Positions 52,177 through 60,671 of a DNA stretch of 64,000 bases are shown here, in pieces. Every line of letters starts with the position of its first letter. Position 1 is the stretch's first letter. The stretch is from positions 1,612,001-1,676,000 of the forward strand of contig NZ_QCYK01000002.1 in assembly GCF_003071345.1 (NCBI RefSeq). Direction: 5' to 3'. The stretch is from Chitinophaga parva. GTDB taxonomy: Bacteria > Bacteroidota > Bacteroidia > Chitinophagales > Chitinophagaceae. A program made the position numbers and the translations under genes. Under the pieces are notes generated by a model. The model ran no database searches. It saw only the letters and a program-made list of their open reading frames with translations, and had not been told where the DNA came from.

Positions 52177-54390
52177 ATGAAAAAGACCTTACCCGGAAGT
52201 TTACTGGCCGGCCTGCTTTGCTGCGCAGCGCCCGCCCTGGCCCAGCACAGGATCCTGGGCTTTACTGATACGGCCGCAACCCGCCAGTTGGCCTGGGAAG
52301 ACCGTTTTGACCAGCAACTAAGTGCGGAGCACATTGGCGCCAATATCAGGGAGTTCTCCGCCTTTCCCCATCACATGGGCTCCGCCCGGGGCAAGGCCGT
52401 AGCGGAAAACATCCGCGAGCAATTCAAAAGCTATGGTTGGGATGCCAGCATAGAGACCTTCCAGGTACTGTTTTCCACACCGAAAAGCAGGGTGCTGGAG
52501 CTGGTAGGATCTTCCACTTACAAAGCCAGCCTGAAAGAGCCCGCCCTGCCGGCAGACGCCACCAGCGGGCAGGAGGGACAACTGCCCACTTACAATTGCT
52601 GGAGCGCGGATGGGGACGTAACGGGCCAGTTGGTGTACGTGAACTATGGCCTGCCGGATGATTATGAATGGCTGGACCGTAAAGGCATCAGTGTAAAAGG
52701 AAAGATCGTAATAGCCCGCTATGGCAAGGCCTGGAGGGGCATAAAGCCCAAGGTGGCCCAGGAGCACGGCGCCATTGGCTGCATCATATATGCCGATCCG
52801 TTCGACGATGGCTACTACCAGGGCGACGTATACCCCAAAGGCCCTTTCAAGAATGAAAACGGCGTGCAGCGTGGCTCCGTAATGGACTTCGTGGTATATC
52901 CCGGTGATCCATTGACCCCTAATGTAGGCGCTACAGCGCACGCCAAACGCCTGGACCGTACCCAGGCGCCCAACCTGTTAAAGATCCCCGTGCTACCCAT
53001 CAGTTATAAAGACGCGCAGCCCTTACTGGCAGCCCTGGAAGGCCCGGTGGTACCCGCCGCTTGGCGGGGCGCGCTGCCTGTTACTTACCACGTGGGGGGC
53101 AACGGCGCCCGGGTGCACCTGGCACTGGCATTTGACTGGGGCCTGAAGCCCGCGTATGACGTGATCGCCACTTTCAAGAGCGCCCAGTATCCCGATGAAT
53201 GGGTGGTGCGCGGCAACCACCACGATGCGTGGGTGAACGGCGCCTCCGATCCCGTAAGCGGCCTCTCCGTGATGATGGAAGAAGCAAAGGCTATCGGGGA
53301 GCTGGCCAAACAAGGCTACCGCCCCGCGCGTACCCTGGTGTACTGCGCCTGGGACGGGGAGGAGCCGGGTTTGCTGGGCTCTACAGAATGGGTGGAAACA
53401 CATGGGGCGGAATTGCAACAAAAGGCAGTGGCCTATGTAAACACCGATAACAATGGGCGCGGCTTTTTTGAGGCAGCCGGTTCGCATGCACTGCAGCCCA
53501 TGGTAAACGAAGTGATGAAGGGCATTTCCGATCCCGAAACCCGTGTATCGCTCTGGGAGCGGGCCCGTGCAAAGGAGGTGGTAGATGCTGCATCTGCAAA
53601 GGCGAAGAAGGAACTGCTGGAAACCAGCACCCTGAAGATCGGGGCCCTGGGCTCCGGTTCTGATTACTCCCCCTTCCTGCAGCATGCAGGTATTCCCTCG
53701 CTCAACCTGGGTTTTGGCGGGGAGGATGCCGGTGGCGAATACCACTCCATCTACGATTCGTACGATGATTTTGTGCGCTTCAAAGACCCGGGTTTCCAAT
53801 ACCAGCGGGCGCTGGCCCAGGCCGCCGGCCATATTACGCTGCGTATAGCCGACGCCGTTAGTGTGCCATTCGACTTCAGGGCGTTGTATAAAACCATCAG
53901 TGCCTACCTGGACGACCTGATGAGCGCCACGGAAGCACAGCGTACCAATACGGAAGTGGAAAACAAGATCATTAACGCCGGTGATTATGCCCTGGCCCTC
54001 AATCCCCGCGATTCCATGCAGGCACCCCCGGTAAGGGCAGAAGTGCCGTACGTGGATTTTGCACCTTTGCAGAATGCACTGGTGGCGTTACAGAAGGCGG
54101 CGGATGCTGTTGCCGCAAAACAAGCCACCGGAGCGGGTGATGCCGCTTTTAACGAAGGCCTGTACCGCGCCGAACAACAATTGCTGGTAGTGGATGGCCT
54201 GCCCAAACGGGCCTGGTTTAAGCATACCATTTATGCACCCGGTTATTATACCGGTTATGGGGTAAAAACCCTGCCCGGTGTGCGGGAAGCCATTGAGCAA
54301 AGGCAATGGAAAGAAGCAGAACAGCAGGTAGCCGTGGCCGCAGCCGCGGTAAATAAACTGGCCGCGCACCTGCAGGCGCTGGCAAAATAA
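52177..54390 (+). CDS. Secreted M28 metallopeptidase, glutamate carboxypeptidase II-like
   Basis: 737 residues with a signal peptide (ending PALAQ). Domain order matches the PSMA group: N-terminal part of the peptidase, a PA domain insert (about 130-290), catalytic core, and a helical dimerisation domain at the C-terminus. Two-zinc site: His in RGNHHDAW, bridging Asp in GASDPVSG, Glu pair in WDGEEPGLLG, Asp in VNTDNNGRG, and His in GEYHSIYDSYDDF. Expected to remove C-terminal residues, often glutamate, from peptides in the periplasm. Single gene with terminator. Confidence 0.93.
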   Translation: MKKTLPGSLLAGLLCCAAPALAQHRILGFTDTAATRQLAWEDRFDQQLSAEHIGANIREFSAFPHHMGSARGKAVAENIREQFKSYGWDASIETFQVLFSTPKSRVLELVGSSTYKASLKEPALPADATSGQEGQLPTYNCWSADGDVTGQLVYVNYGLPDDYEWLDRKGISVKGKIVIARYGKAWRGIKPKVAQEHGAIGCIIYADPFDDGYYQGDVYPKGPFKNENGVQRGSVMDFVVYPGDPLTPNVGATAHAKRLDRTQAPNLLKIPVLPISYKDAQPLLAALEGPVVPAAWRGALPVTYHVGGNGARVHLALAFDWGLKPAYDVIATFKSAQYPDEWVVRGNHHDAWVNGASDPVSGLSVMMEEAKAIGELAKQGYRPARTLVYCAWDGEEPGLLGSTEWVETHGAELQQKAVAYVNTDNNGRGFFEAAGSHALQPMVNEVMKGISDPETRVSLWERARAKEVVDAASAKAKKELLETSTLKIGALGSGSDYSPFLQHAGIPSLNLGFGGEDAGGEYHSIYDSYDDFVRFKDPGFQYQRALAQAAGHITLRIADAVSVPFDFRALYKTISAYLDDLMSATEAQRTNTEVENKIINAGDYALALNPRDSMQAPPVRAEVPYVDFAPLQNALVALQKAADAVAAKQATGAGDAAFNEGLYRAEQQLLVVDGLPKRAWFKHTIYAPGYYTGYGVKTLPGVREAIEQRQWKEAEQQVAVAAAAVNKLAAHLQALAK

Positions 54391-54412
54391 GAACAAGACT
54401 TCATTACATAGC

Positions 54413-54440
54413 AAAGGCTCCCACGCGGGGAGCCTTTTTT
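54413..54440 (+). terminator. Terminator after the M28 peptidase
   Basis: AGGCTCCC pairs with GGGAGCCT around a short loop, followed by T6. Confidence 0.88.
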
Positions 54441-54463
54441 CATCACCATGTATCCAGTTGTAG

Positions 54464-55456
54464 TTATAGGCCAACTTCGAGAACCCGGAAGGTACCAGGT
54501 ATTGCCTGTGGCCGGCCGCCACCGGTTGCAGGCTTTACCGCTGCCGCGGGCAGGAACAAGTGATGAGTATTGTTATCAATTGTGATCGTGCGGGCGCTGG
54601 CCAGGGTAGGGATGGTGGCCGCTACGCGGAAGGTGTTTGCATTTGCTTCCTGGATGGCGGTGATATTACCTTCCCCGTTGGCACTGAAAACGGTGCCGGT
54701 GGAGGGATCAAAGGCAACACCATCGCAACCGTCGCCAATGGGCAGTTGGGCAATGTTCTTACCGCTGGTAGCATCTACCACGCAAAGCGTTTTATTGCCG
54801 CAACCGGCAAAGAGGCGTTCGGTCTTCAGGTCGATGGCCAGGCCGGAAGGCTCATCGCCGCCGGTGAGCGGCCAGTTATTCACAACCTGCAGCGTTTGCG
54901 GGTTGACCACGGCAATGCTGTTCTTATCTTCAATGTTTACATACACCCGCTTTTTATCCGCTACGATTGCTTCCGGCTTGCCGCCCAGCGGAATGGTAGC
55001 GATTACTTTTTCAGTGGCAGGGTCTATCACGGTGAGGTCATGGCTACGGCCGTTACCTACATAGATCTTTTTGGAGAACACATCGTAAAGAATGGCATCC
55101 GGGTTTTGCCCGGCAGCAATGCTGGCGCCGGCTTGCAGTGTTTCCGTATTGAACACAAGTACGGTGTTCAACTTGCCGCAGCTGATAAATCCTTTGTGCA
55201 GCGTGGGATCCAGGGCAATGCCGTGTACCCCGGTGGTGGAGTCGATGGTGCCGATGGCAGCGCCGTTGCGGCTGTCCCGTACTTCCACGCGGGTGCCATG
55301 CGCTACATAGAGGCGGTGCTGATCAGCATCTGCGGTAATGTAATCCCAACCGCCACTGCCACCGATCTGGATCTGCTGCAGGGTGTGGTATTGGGAGGAT
55401 TGGGCATGAGCAGGTGCCCACAGGCACAGGCAGGCAAACCAGGGAAGGAGGCGCAT
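54464..55456 (-). CDS. Secreted YncE-like seven-bladed beta-propeller
   Basis: 330 residues, signal peptide ending PAHAQ. Repeats of about 42 residues carry the YVTN-type pattern: KKIYVGNGRSHDLTVIDPAT, ADKKRVYVNIEDKNSIAVVN, GTVFSANGEGNITAI. These propellers are structural or binding modules, with no catalytic residues expected; ligand unknown. It converges on the peptidase gene. Confidence 0.85.
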   Translation of the reverse strand: MRLLPWFACLCLWAPAHAQSSQYHTLQQIQIGGSGGWDYITADADQHRLYVAHGTRVEVRDSRNGAAIGTIDSTTGVHGIALDPTLHKGFISCGKLNTVLVFNTETLQAGASIAAGQNPDAILYDVFSKKIYVGNGRSHDLTVIDPATEKVIATIPLGGKPEAIVADKKRVYVNIEDKNSIAVVNPQTLQVVNNWPLTGGDEPSGLAIDLKTERLFAGCGNKTLCVVDATSGKNIAQLPIGDGCDGVAFDPSTGTVFSANGEGNITAIQEANANTFRVAATIPTLASARTITIDNNTHHLFLPAAAVKPATGGGRPQAIPGTFRVLEVGL

Positions 55457-55645
55457 AAGGTATGTTTTATTGAATATGATGCAAGATTATCAGTTGAATT
55501 TGGTTTAATTCTGAACCCTTCGTATCTTGAACGTCCGAATACCCCAATTCCTACATCCCCTTTATATATACCTGGAAATAACAGGTGCCGCGTGGCACAT
55601 GCTTTGGATATGCATCCCCATTACTGTATAACAAAATCAAAAACC

Positions 55646-55879
55646 ATGAGTGCATTCACCATCAACATTCGCAGGAACCGGTTTGACGTAGTACCGTTCC
55701 TGGCTGGCAACACCGAGAAATTTAAAGTAAATGTAAACGGCGAGGAAGTGTATTTTGAGCACGACCTGGACGGGTACCTCCGTGCCGCCGGTGCCCGCAC
55801 CAAAGCCAGTTTATCGCTCCTGGCGGATATTGCATCCAACATTGAGCACTACCTGTTTCACAACGGCAGCCGGCATTAA
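55646..55879 (+). CDS. Small conserved-looking protein, unknown
   Basis: 77 residues, no signal and no membrane segment: MSAFTINIRRNRFDVVPFLA opens a compact beta-hairpin-like region (KFKVNVNGEEVYFEHDLDG) followed by a C-terminal helix (ASLSLLADIASNIEHYLF). The ATG at 55646, preceded by an A-rich tract, is the natural start within a longer accidental frame. Function not known. Confidence 0.65.
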   Translation: MSAFTINIRRNRFDVVPFLAGNTEKFKVNVNGEEVYFEHDLDGYLRAAGARTKASLSLLADIASNIEHYLFHNGSRH

Positions 55880-55885
55880 TCAGCT

Positions 55886-55919
55886 CCCCGTTTCCACTGA
55901 TTGTGGACCCCGTTTCTAC
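55886..55919. mobile_element. Possible end of an IS21-like element (remnant)
   Basis: CCCCGTTTCCAC at 55886-55897 and CCCCGTTTCTAC at 55908-55919 are direct repeats 22 bp apart, a pattern of multiple terminal repeats seen at IS21-group ends. No transposase gene or second end was found nearby, so at best this is a scar. Confidence 0.3.
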
Positions 55920-56170
55920 AAGTAGCGGAGCCGGAAATAGGAGGCTGACGGTGCTGTGTTGGAAATGTACAGCTGACGTTTAGATTTGGTTCCCAGCCAT
56001 TGCCAACGTTAGCATCCATTGATTGCAACCGATTGAAGTATAAAACATTGTTTGCTGGCCATATCCCGGACCTGCTTTATTTTCTTCCTGTAATTTTCCA
56101 CGTTTGGTTGTTCCGCTTTGACCAGTTAGGTTGGAGCAGGAAGCCCATTGCCCGGGGTGATTGCCCTTAT
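55920..56170. other. Gene-free stretch before the small RNA region
   Basis: No coding pattern or strong structure seen on either strand. Confidence 0.45.
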
Positions 56171-56226
56171 AAAAAAAGGCGGTGGGAACACCGCCTAAGC
56201 TTTTTAAAAAACCATATCCTATGAAA
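56171..56226 (-). ncRNA. Candidate small RNA, copy A (divergent)
   Basis: Shares the RNA body of copies B-E: on the minus strand TTTTCATAGGATATGGTT, a spacer, GGCGGTGTTCCCACCGCC and T7. One loop base differs (TTCCC for TTCTC). It lacks the conserved promoter box at the expected position, so it may be silent or read from another promoter. Confidence 0.5.
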
Positions 56227-56324
56227 ACAAAATGACAGGAGGTAAAGGGATAAACAGTTCATTGCACACCTTTATAAGATGCGGGTTTTAAGCGCATTCC
56301 ATAAGCCAGTTAAAAAAAAAGCAT

Positions 56325-56352
56325 AAAAAAAGCCGCCGGGAAGGCAGCTTTT
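56325..56352 (-). terminator. Terminator after the secreted protein gene at 56359
   Basis: On the minus strand AAGCTGCC pairs with GGCGGCTT (one G-T pair), then T7. Confidence 0.8.
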
Positions 56353-56358
56353 CCTGTT

Positions 56359-56865
56359 TTATTTGCGGTGGGCTTTGCCCGATATGTAGGTGTGAAAATC
56401 TTCCGGGGCGTTAGCTTGCGCCACCTGGAAGGTGATGGTCACATTATTCTCATCGGAGAAGGCATAGATCAGCTTGAAAATGGGCATGGGACCAGCCGCG
56501 GCGCTGAGGAAGGTGATGGTTTTACCATCCTCGGAGGCAGAAAGGGTGTAGTGGATCACATGGCCTTCATTGTCAGTATAAAGTGCTTTTGCGGCCTTCT
56601 GGTATTTATCCGCGTATATCACCATGAGATCATCATGAGACACCGCCTTACGTTCCGCGGTGGCGGGAACGTCGGCGTGGTTGCGGCGTACGAGGATGTG
56701 CTGGTCCAGGTCTTCTTTGAATGAATAATAACCGCTGCCTTCCACGGAGGTGCCTTCAGCCACCCAATCGCCCAGCAGGTAATGTAACCGCTGGAAGGGG
56801 TTTTCAGATTGGGCAAAGGAGCAGGTGCCCGCCAGGAGGAGGATAAATGTGAGGATTGATTTCAT
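56359..56865 (-). CDS. Secreted protein, lipocalin-like pattern, unknown
   Basis: 168 residues with a signal peptide ending SFAQS. The opening of the mature part, FQRLHYLLGDWVAEGTSVEG, resembles the LxGxW segment of small beta-barrel (DUF1579- or THAP4-type) proteins, and the rest alternates as beta strands. No catalytic residues recognised. Lies upstream of copy A and downstream of copy B of the small RNA array, same strand. Confidence 0.75.
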   Translation of the reverse strand: MKSILTFILLLAGTCSFAQSENPFQRLHYLLGDWVAEGTSVEGSGYYSFKEDLDQHILVRRNHADVPATAERKAVSHDDLMVIYADKYQKAAKALYTDNEGHVIHYTLSASEDGKTITFLSAAAGPMPIFKLIYAFSDENNVTITFQVAQANAPEDFHTYISGKAHRK

Positions 56866-56905
56866 TTGCAGGAATTTACTACGAAGATAGGTGCCGGACG
56901 GGCAT

Positions 56906-56963
56906 AAAAAAAAGGCGGTGAGAACACCGCCTTCAATATTTTAACCATATCCTATGAAAAACC
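56906..56963 (-). ncRNA. Candidate small RNA, copy B
   Basis: Predicted transcript of about 58 nt ending in hairpin GGCGGTGTTCTCACCGCC (56914-56931) and a T run. The 5' part holds the conserved TTTTTCATAGGATATGGTT. Promoter on the minus strand: TTG at 56996-56998, a 19-nt spacer, TATATTTG at 56969-56976. Upstream elements GCACTTAC (57030-57037) and TTGTTATCAC (57051-57060) sit at the same distances as in copies C-E. The spacer and flanks differ strongly from the other copies while these elements are kept. Confidence 0.72.
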
Positions 56964-57230
56964 TGATGCAAATATAGAACGCTGCCGGTCCCTGTCAATC
57001 CTTGTTTAGGGAAAGTGTGATTTTACTTGGTAAGTGCAGGGAAATGCCCCGTGATAACAAACGGTTAACAAATAGGCTGCATTTATTACTGGTATTGGTT
57101 TTCAGCTGGTTAGGAGCCTGTGGTTTTATGGTTCATTTATAATCAGGGAATTAGAAGGCGAGGCAGTAGCGGCTAAGGTAAAGGGAAGTAATTGCGTGGC
57201 AGGATGTAAGTAAAAAAAAGGCAGGAACAT

Positions 57231-57288
57231 AAAAAAAGGCGGTGAGAACACCGCCTTCAATAATTTTAACCATATCCTATGAAAAACC
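57231..57288 (-). ncRNA. Candidate small RNA, copy C
   Basis: Same architecture: promoter TTG (57321-57323), 19-nt spacer, TATATTTG (57294-57301); RNA body with CATAGGATATGG; terminator hairpin 57238-57255 with T7. Upstream elements GCACTTAC at 57355-57362 and TTGTTATCAC at 57376-57385. Confidence 0.75.
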
Positions 57289-57508
57289 TGACACAAATAT
57301 ACAGCAGCTGTAGCGCGTGTCAAGTGATGTTTGGTAAAGGCAGTATTATTCCTCGTAAGTGCGGTGATATTATTGGTGATAACAAGTAATTAACAGAAGT
57401 AGCGGCACCATTTGTAGTACCGGGAGCCCGGGCATTTATGATTTTGGGAGCAGGATGCTCCGTTTACACGGGATGAGCTGCACAGTACAAGTGGCGAGTG
57501 ATAGCAAT

Positions 57509-57565
57509 AAAAAAAGGCGGTGAGAACACCGCCTTCAATATTTTAACCATATCCTATGAAAAACC
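57509..57565 (-). ncRNA. Candidate small RNA, copy D
   Basis: Promoter TTG (57598-57600), 19-nt spacer, TATATTTG (57571-57578); terminator hairpin 57516-57533 with T7. Upstream elements GCACTTAC at 57632-57639 and TTGTTATCAC at 57653-57662. Nearly identical to copy C. Confidence 0.75.
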
Positions 57566-57791
57566 TGACACAAATATACAGCAGCTGTAGCGCGTGTCAA
57601 GTGATGTTTGGTAAAGGCAGTATTATTCCTCGTAAGTGCAGTGATATACCTGGTGATAACAAGTGATTAACAAACGGATTGGAACTATTTGTGATGCTGC
57701 TTTTCAGAGGTGATGATTTTGGGGAATGATGTTCCGCTTAAGTTCAATGAGTTATGAGGTGTGCGCAGCATGTGCAGTGGTGCATGGCAAT

Positions 57792-57848
57792 AAAAAAAGG
57801 CGGTGAGAACACCGCCTTCAATATTTTAACCATATCCTATGAAAAACC
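57792..57848 (-). ncRNA. Candidate small RNA, copy E
   Basis: Promoter TTG (57881-57883), 19-nt spacer with three substitutions relative to C and D nearby, TATATTTG (57854-57861); terminator hairpin 57799-57816 with T7. Upstream elements GCACTTAC at 57915-57922 and TTGTTATCAC at 57936-57945. Outermost copy of the array. Confidence 0.75.
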
Positions 57849-57945
57849 TGATACAAATATACAGCGGCTGCAGCGCGTGTCAAGTGATGTTTGGTAAAGG
57901 CAGTATTATTCCTCGTAAGTGCTGTGATATTGTTGGTGATAACAA

Positions 57946-58389
57946 CTGGTTAACAAAAGCTGTTAAAAGTGGAAGTGTGTGCGATGTATAGGTACACGGT
58001 ACCTTTCAGCAGGGAAGCCTGGATACCAACAAACTTAATTGCCGGTGCTTATGCATGTCAGGGTGTAGAAAAGATTAGAAGCGTATCATATTGACGTTTG
58101 TTCGTTCACGTTGGTGAGGGAATCAATATCTAGAATGGATGACGATCAGATACGTGGCTGAATGTAAAGTGCGTGGGAGGGAAGGCGCAGGTTGTGTTAT
58201 ATCGCAAGGACGGGGTACAAACGCCACGACCCTACTTTAAAGGCGAGATAAATGCCTGTGAACCTATCGCAAAGACAAGTTACATAAGCCCACAGCCATG
58301 TACTGTTAAGGCCAGGCCTGGTAATTGAGATGTACGTAACTCCAAAATATTACTGTAAATCAATTATTTAAGGAAAACCCAAAAATAAA
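57946..58389. other. Gene-free stretch between the array and the TetR gene
   Basis: No coding pattern, no further copy of the small RNA body, no strong hairpin seen. Confidence 0.45.
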
Positions 58390-58422
58390 TTTGCAAATAC
58401 TGAACACTGTTCATTATGTTTG
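58390..58422 (+). promoter_or_regulatory. Promoter of the TetR gene with internal operator
   Basis: TTTG (58390-58393), a 21-nt spacer and TATGTTTG (58415-58422), a perfect Bacteroidota -7. The palindrome TGAACACTGTTCA (58401-58413) lies between the two boxes, so the TetR protein probably represses its own gene. Confidence 0.78.
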
Positions 58423-58442
58423 CATTGTCAATTTAATTCACC

Positions 58443-59072
58443 ATGGGCATCGCCGAACGAAAAGACCGCGAACGACAGGAAATGCGCACCAAGATATTGG
58501 AAGCCGCCGCCGCCATGTTCGTACAAGACGGTTACGAAAAAACCTCCCTCCGCGGCATCGCCGAAAAAATAGAATACAGTGTAGGCACCATCTATCTCTA
58601 TTTCAAGGATAAAACAGAAGTCTTTCACGCCCTCATGACACAGGGCTTTGAAATGCTCCTGGAAAAATTCCGCCAGATGCCCTGCGATCCCGAAAAGGAT
58701 CCACTTGCCTGTCTCCGTGACATCGCCAAGCTATACATGAGTTTTGCCAACGACAATCCCGCCTATTATGATCTGATGTTCGTAATGCGCAAACCCATGG
58801 AAATGGTACATGACGAGGCTGATTTTCAAACCGGCACCGCTGCCTTTCAAACACTGCAAGCCATCGTAGACGCGTGCATCGCCAAAAACCTGATCCGCTA
58901 CGATAGCCCCGAAATGGGTGCCCTGCTTTGCTGGGCCACCCTGCACGGCATCATATCGCTCTATATCCGCAAACGCCTTATCATGATAGAGTGTAAGATT
59001 ATTGACGAGGATAAAATTGACGAATTCCTGGATCAGGCAGTAGATGCGTACCTGAAGGCCGTCATCAAATAG
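58443..59072 (+). CDS. TetR/AcrR-family repressor
   Basis: 209 residues. N-terminal helix-turn-helix TKILEAAAAMFVQDGYEKTS to GTIYLYFKDKTEVF (about 15-60), then a helical ligand domain resembling the WHG type. Adjacent to and in line with an RND efflux operon whose upstream region carries the same palindrome as its own promoter, so it is the likely repressor of efflux. Inducer unknown. Confidence 0.93.
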   Translation: MGIAERKDRERQEMRTKILEAAAAMFVQDGYEKTSLRGIAEKIEYSVGTIYLYFKDKTEVFHALMTQGFEMLLEKFRQMPCDPEKDPLACLRDIAKLYMSFANDNPAYYDLMFVMRKPMEMVHDEADFQTGTAAFQTLQAIVDACIAKNLIRYDSPEMGALLCWATLHGIISLYIRKRLIMIECKIIDEDKIDEFLDQAVDAYLKAVIK

Positions 59073-59175
59073 ACTATAACGGTTACGGCTATACGAAAAT
59101 GTAGCGAAGTTTCCAAAACCTGCCAAACTAAAACTTACAACGGGTGAAAAGCATCCGTTTTTTCTCCGCAATCAC

Positions 59176-59247
59176 CAAACAGTGTTCATTTTATAAACGA
59201 AAGGCAGCCAGCCTTTTATTTTTTGCTTATCTAGTGAACAGTGTTCA
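59176..59247 (+). promoter_or_regulatory. TetR operators upstream of the efflux operon
   Basis: TGAACAGTGTTCA (59235-59247) is a perfect match of the half-sites seen at 58401, and CAAACAGTGTTCA (59176-59188) is a second, weaker site. Both lie in the 210-bp gap before the TolC gene. Confidence 0.75.
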
Positions 59248-59282
59248 TTAAGTTAATATAGGTTATAATAAAAATCACACTC

Positions 59283-60638
59283 ATGAAACACTTATTGCTC
59301 ACCGCCGGGCTGCTCCTCGCCGCCATCAGCAGCAGCCTGGCCCAAAGCCCGCTCCTGGAGCAGCTTACAAGACAAGGGCTGCAAAGCAACCTGGCCTTGC
59401 AGCGGCAAAACCAAAACCTGGAAAAAGCCCAACTCTCCCTCCAGGAAGCCAAAGGCCTCTTTTACCCATCCCTCTCATTCCTCTCAGATTACAACTACGC
59501 CAATGGTGGCCGCAAAATAGACCTGCCCCTCGGCGACTTGTTCAATCCCATTTACAACTCCCTCAACCAACTGCAGCAAGGCACCAAATTCTCCAACATC
59601 CCCAACCAAAAGGTGCTCTTCCTGCCCAACAACTTCCAGGACACCCGCCTGCAAGCCAGTATGGCCCTCGTTAATACGGAGATATGGTACAACTACAAGA
59701 TCCATAAAGAAATGATCTCCCAGCAACAGGCCCAGATCAACGTATACAAACGCAACCTCGTAAAGGACATCAAAACGGCTTACTACAACTATCTTAATAC
59801 CCTGCGTCAGCAAAACATTTTTTCCAACGCCGCCAACCTGCTGCAGGAGCAATACCGTAACACAATGTCGCTGGTGAACAATGGCAAAATGCTGCGGGGC
59901 AATCTCCTCAAAGTAACGGCCGACATCAATAAGAACCAGGCCCAGCTCACCGCCGCTACCAACAACATCCAGGTGGCCCAGGCTTATCTCAACTTCCTGC
60001 TGAACCGCCCCCTGGACACGCCGCTCACCGCGGACTCCAGCGTGTACAATGAACCGGGGCTTGATACGGTAACGGCTATACGCGAAGAAGTGCTGGCCCA
60101 GCGCGATGAACTGAAAGTACTGCAAAGCGGCATTTCCCAAACGCAGCTCTATGTAAAAATGAAACGCGCGGATAAACTGCCCACACTCTCCACTTTTATT
60201 GACGGTGGTTACCAGGGCACCGGTTATCATTTCAATGCAGACCAGCGCTACGTGTTTGGCGGTGTGTCATTGAAATGGACCCTCTTTAATGGCTACCAGC
60301 GCAAATCCCAACTGAAACAGGCGGAAGTGGATCTCAGCTCCCTGCAAAATGAAATGGAGGAAACCCAGCAGCAGCTTCGGCTCCAGCTTACTACCGCCAA
60401 TACAAACCTGCACAATGCGCAGGCCCGGCTGGAAAGCGCCCGTGCCAGCCTGGATGCCACCACGGAGTACTATCGCGAAATGAAAGTACGCTACAAAGAA
60501 GGCCTGGTGCTCCTGGTAGAGCTGAGCGACGCATTTACCCAACTGGTGAACAGCCAGCTGGCCTACCAACTTTCCCTTACTGAAGTGCTCACCCGCAAAG
60601 CGGAACTGGAACAGGTTACCGCCGCTTATCCTTTATAA
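59283..60638 (+). CDS. TolC-family outer-membrane efflux protein
   Basis: 451 residues, signal peptide ending SSLAQ. Two internally repeated halves rich in long helices (LQRQNQNLEKAQLSLQEAKG and LHNAQARLESARASLDATTE) as in TolC, forming the outer-membrane channel of a tripartite pump. First gene of the operon; adaptor follows after 33 bp. Confidence 0.93.
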   Translation: MKHLLLTAGLLLAAISSSLAQSPLLEQLTRQGLQSNLALQRQNQNLEKAQLSLQEAKGLFYPSLSFLSDYNYANGGRKIDLPLGDLFNPIYNSLNQLQQGTKFSNIPNQKVLFLPNNFQDTRLQASMALVNTEIWYNYKIHKEMISQQQAQINVYKRNLVKDIKTAYYNYLNTLRQQNIFSNAANLLQEQYRNTMSLVNNGKMLRGNLLKVTADINKNQAQLTAATNNIQVAQAYLNFLLNRPLDTPLTADSSVYNEPGLDTVTAIREEVLAQRDELKVLQSGISQTQLYVKMKRADKLPTLSTFIDGGYQGTGYHFNADQRYVFGGVSLKWTLFNGYQRKSQLKQAEVDLSSLQNEMEETQQQLRLQLTTANTNLHNAQARLESARASLDATTEYYREMKVRYKEGLVLLVELSDAFTQLVNSQLAYQLSLTEVLTRKAELEQVTAAYPL

Positions 60639-60671
60639 AAAACGATCACACTACACACCAAATAGCATTGT

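Noticed and set aside
57281..57391. Plus-strand peptide of 36 residues with CxxC (MKNLTQIYSSCSACQ...) repeated in copies C, D and E
   Set aside because: Copy B has a stop after seven codons and copy A does not encode it, whereas the minus-strand promoter, spacing and terminator are kept in B. Conservation also extends outside the frame. A small RNA explains the pattern better.
56170..57860. Repeated elements considered as a CRISPR array
   Set aside because: Units are about 280-325 bp apart with a promoter and terminator in each; no short regular repeat-spacer pattern and no cas genes.
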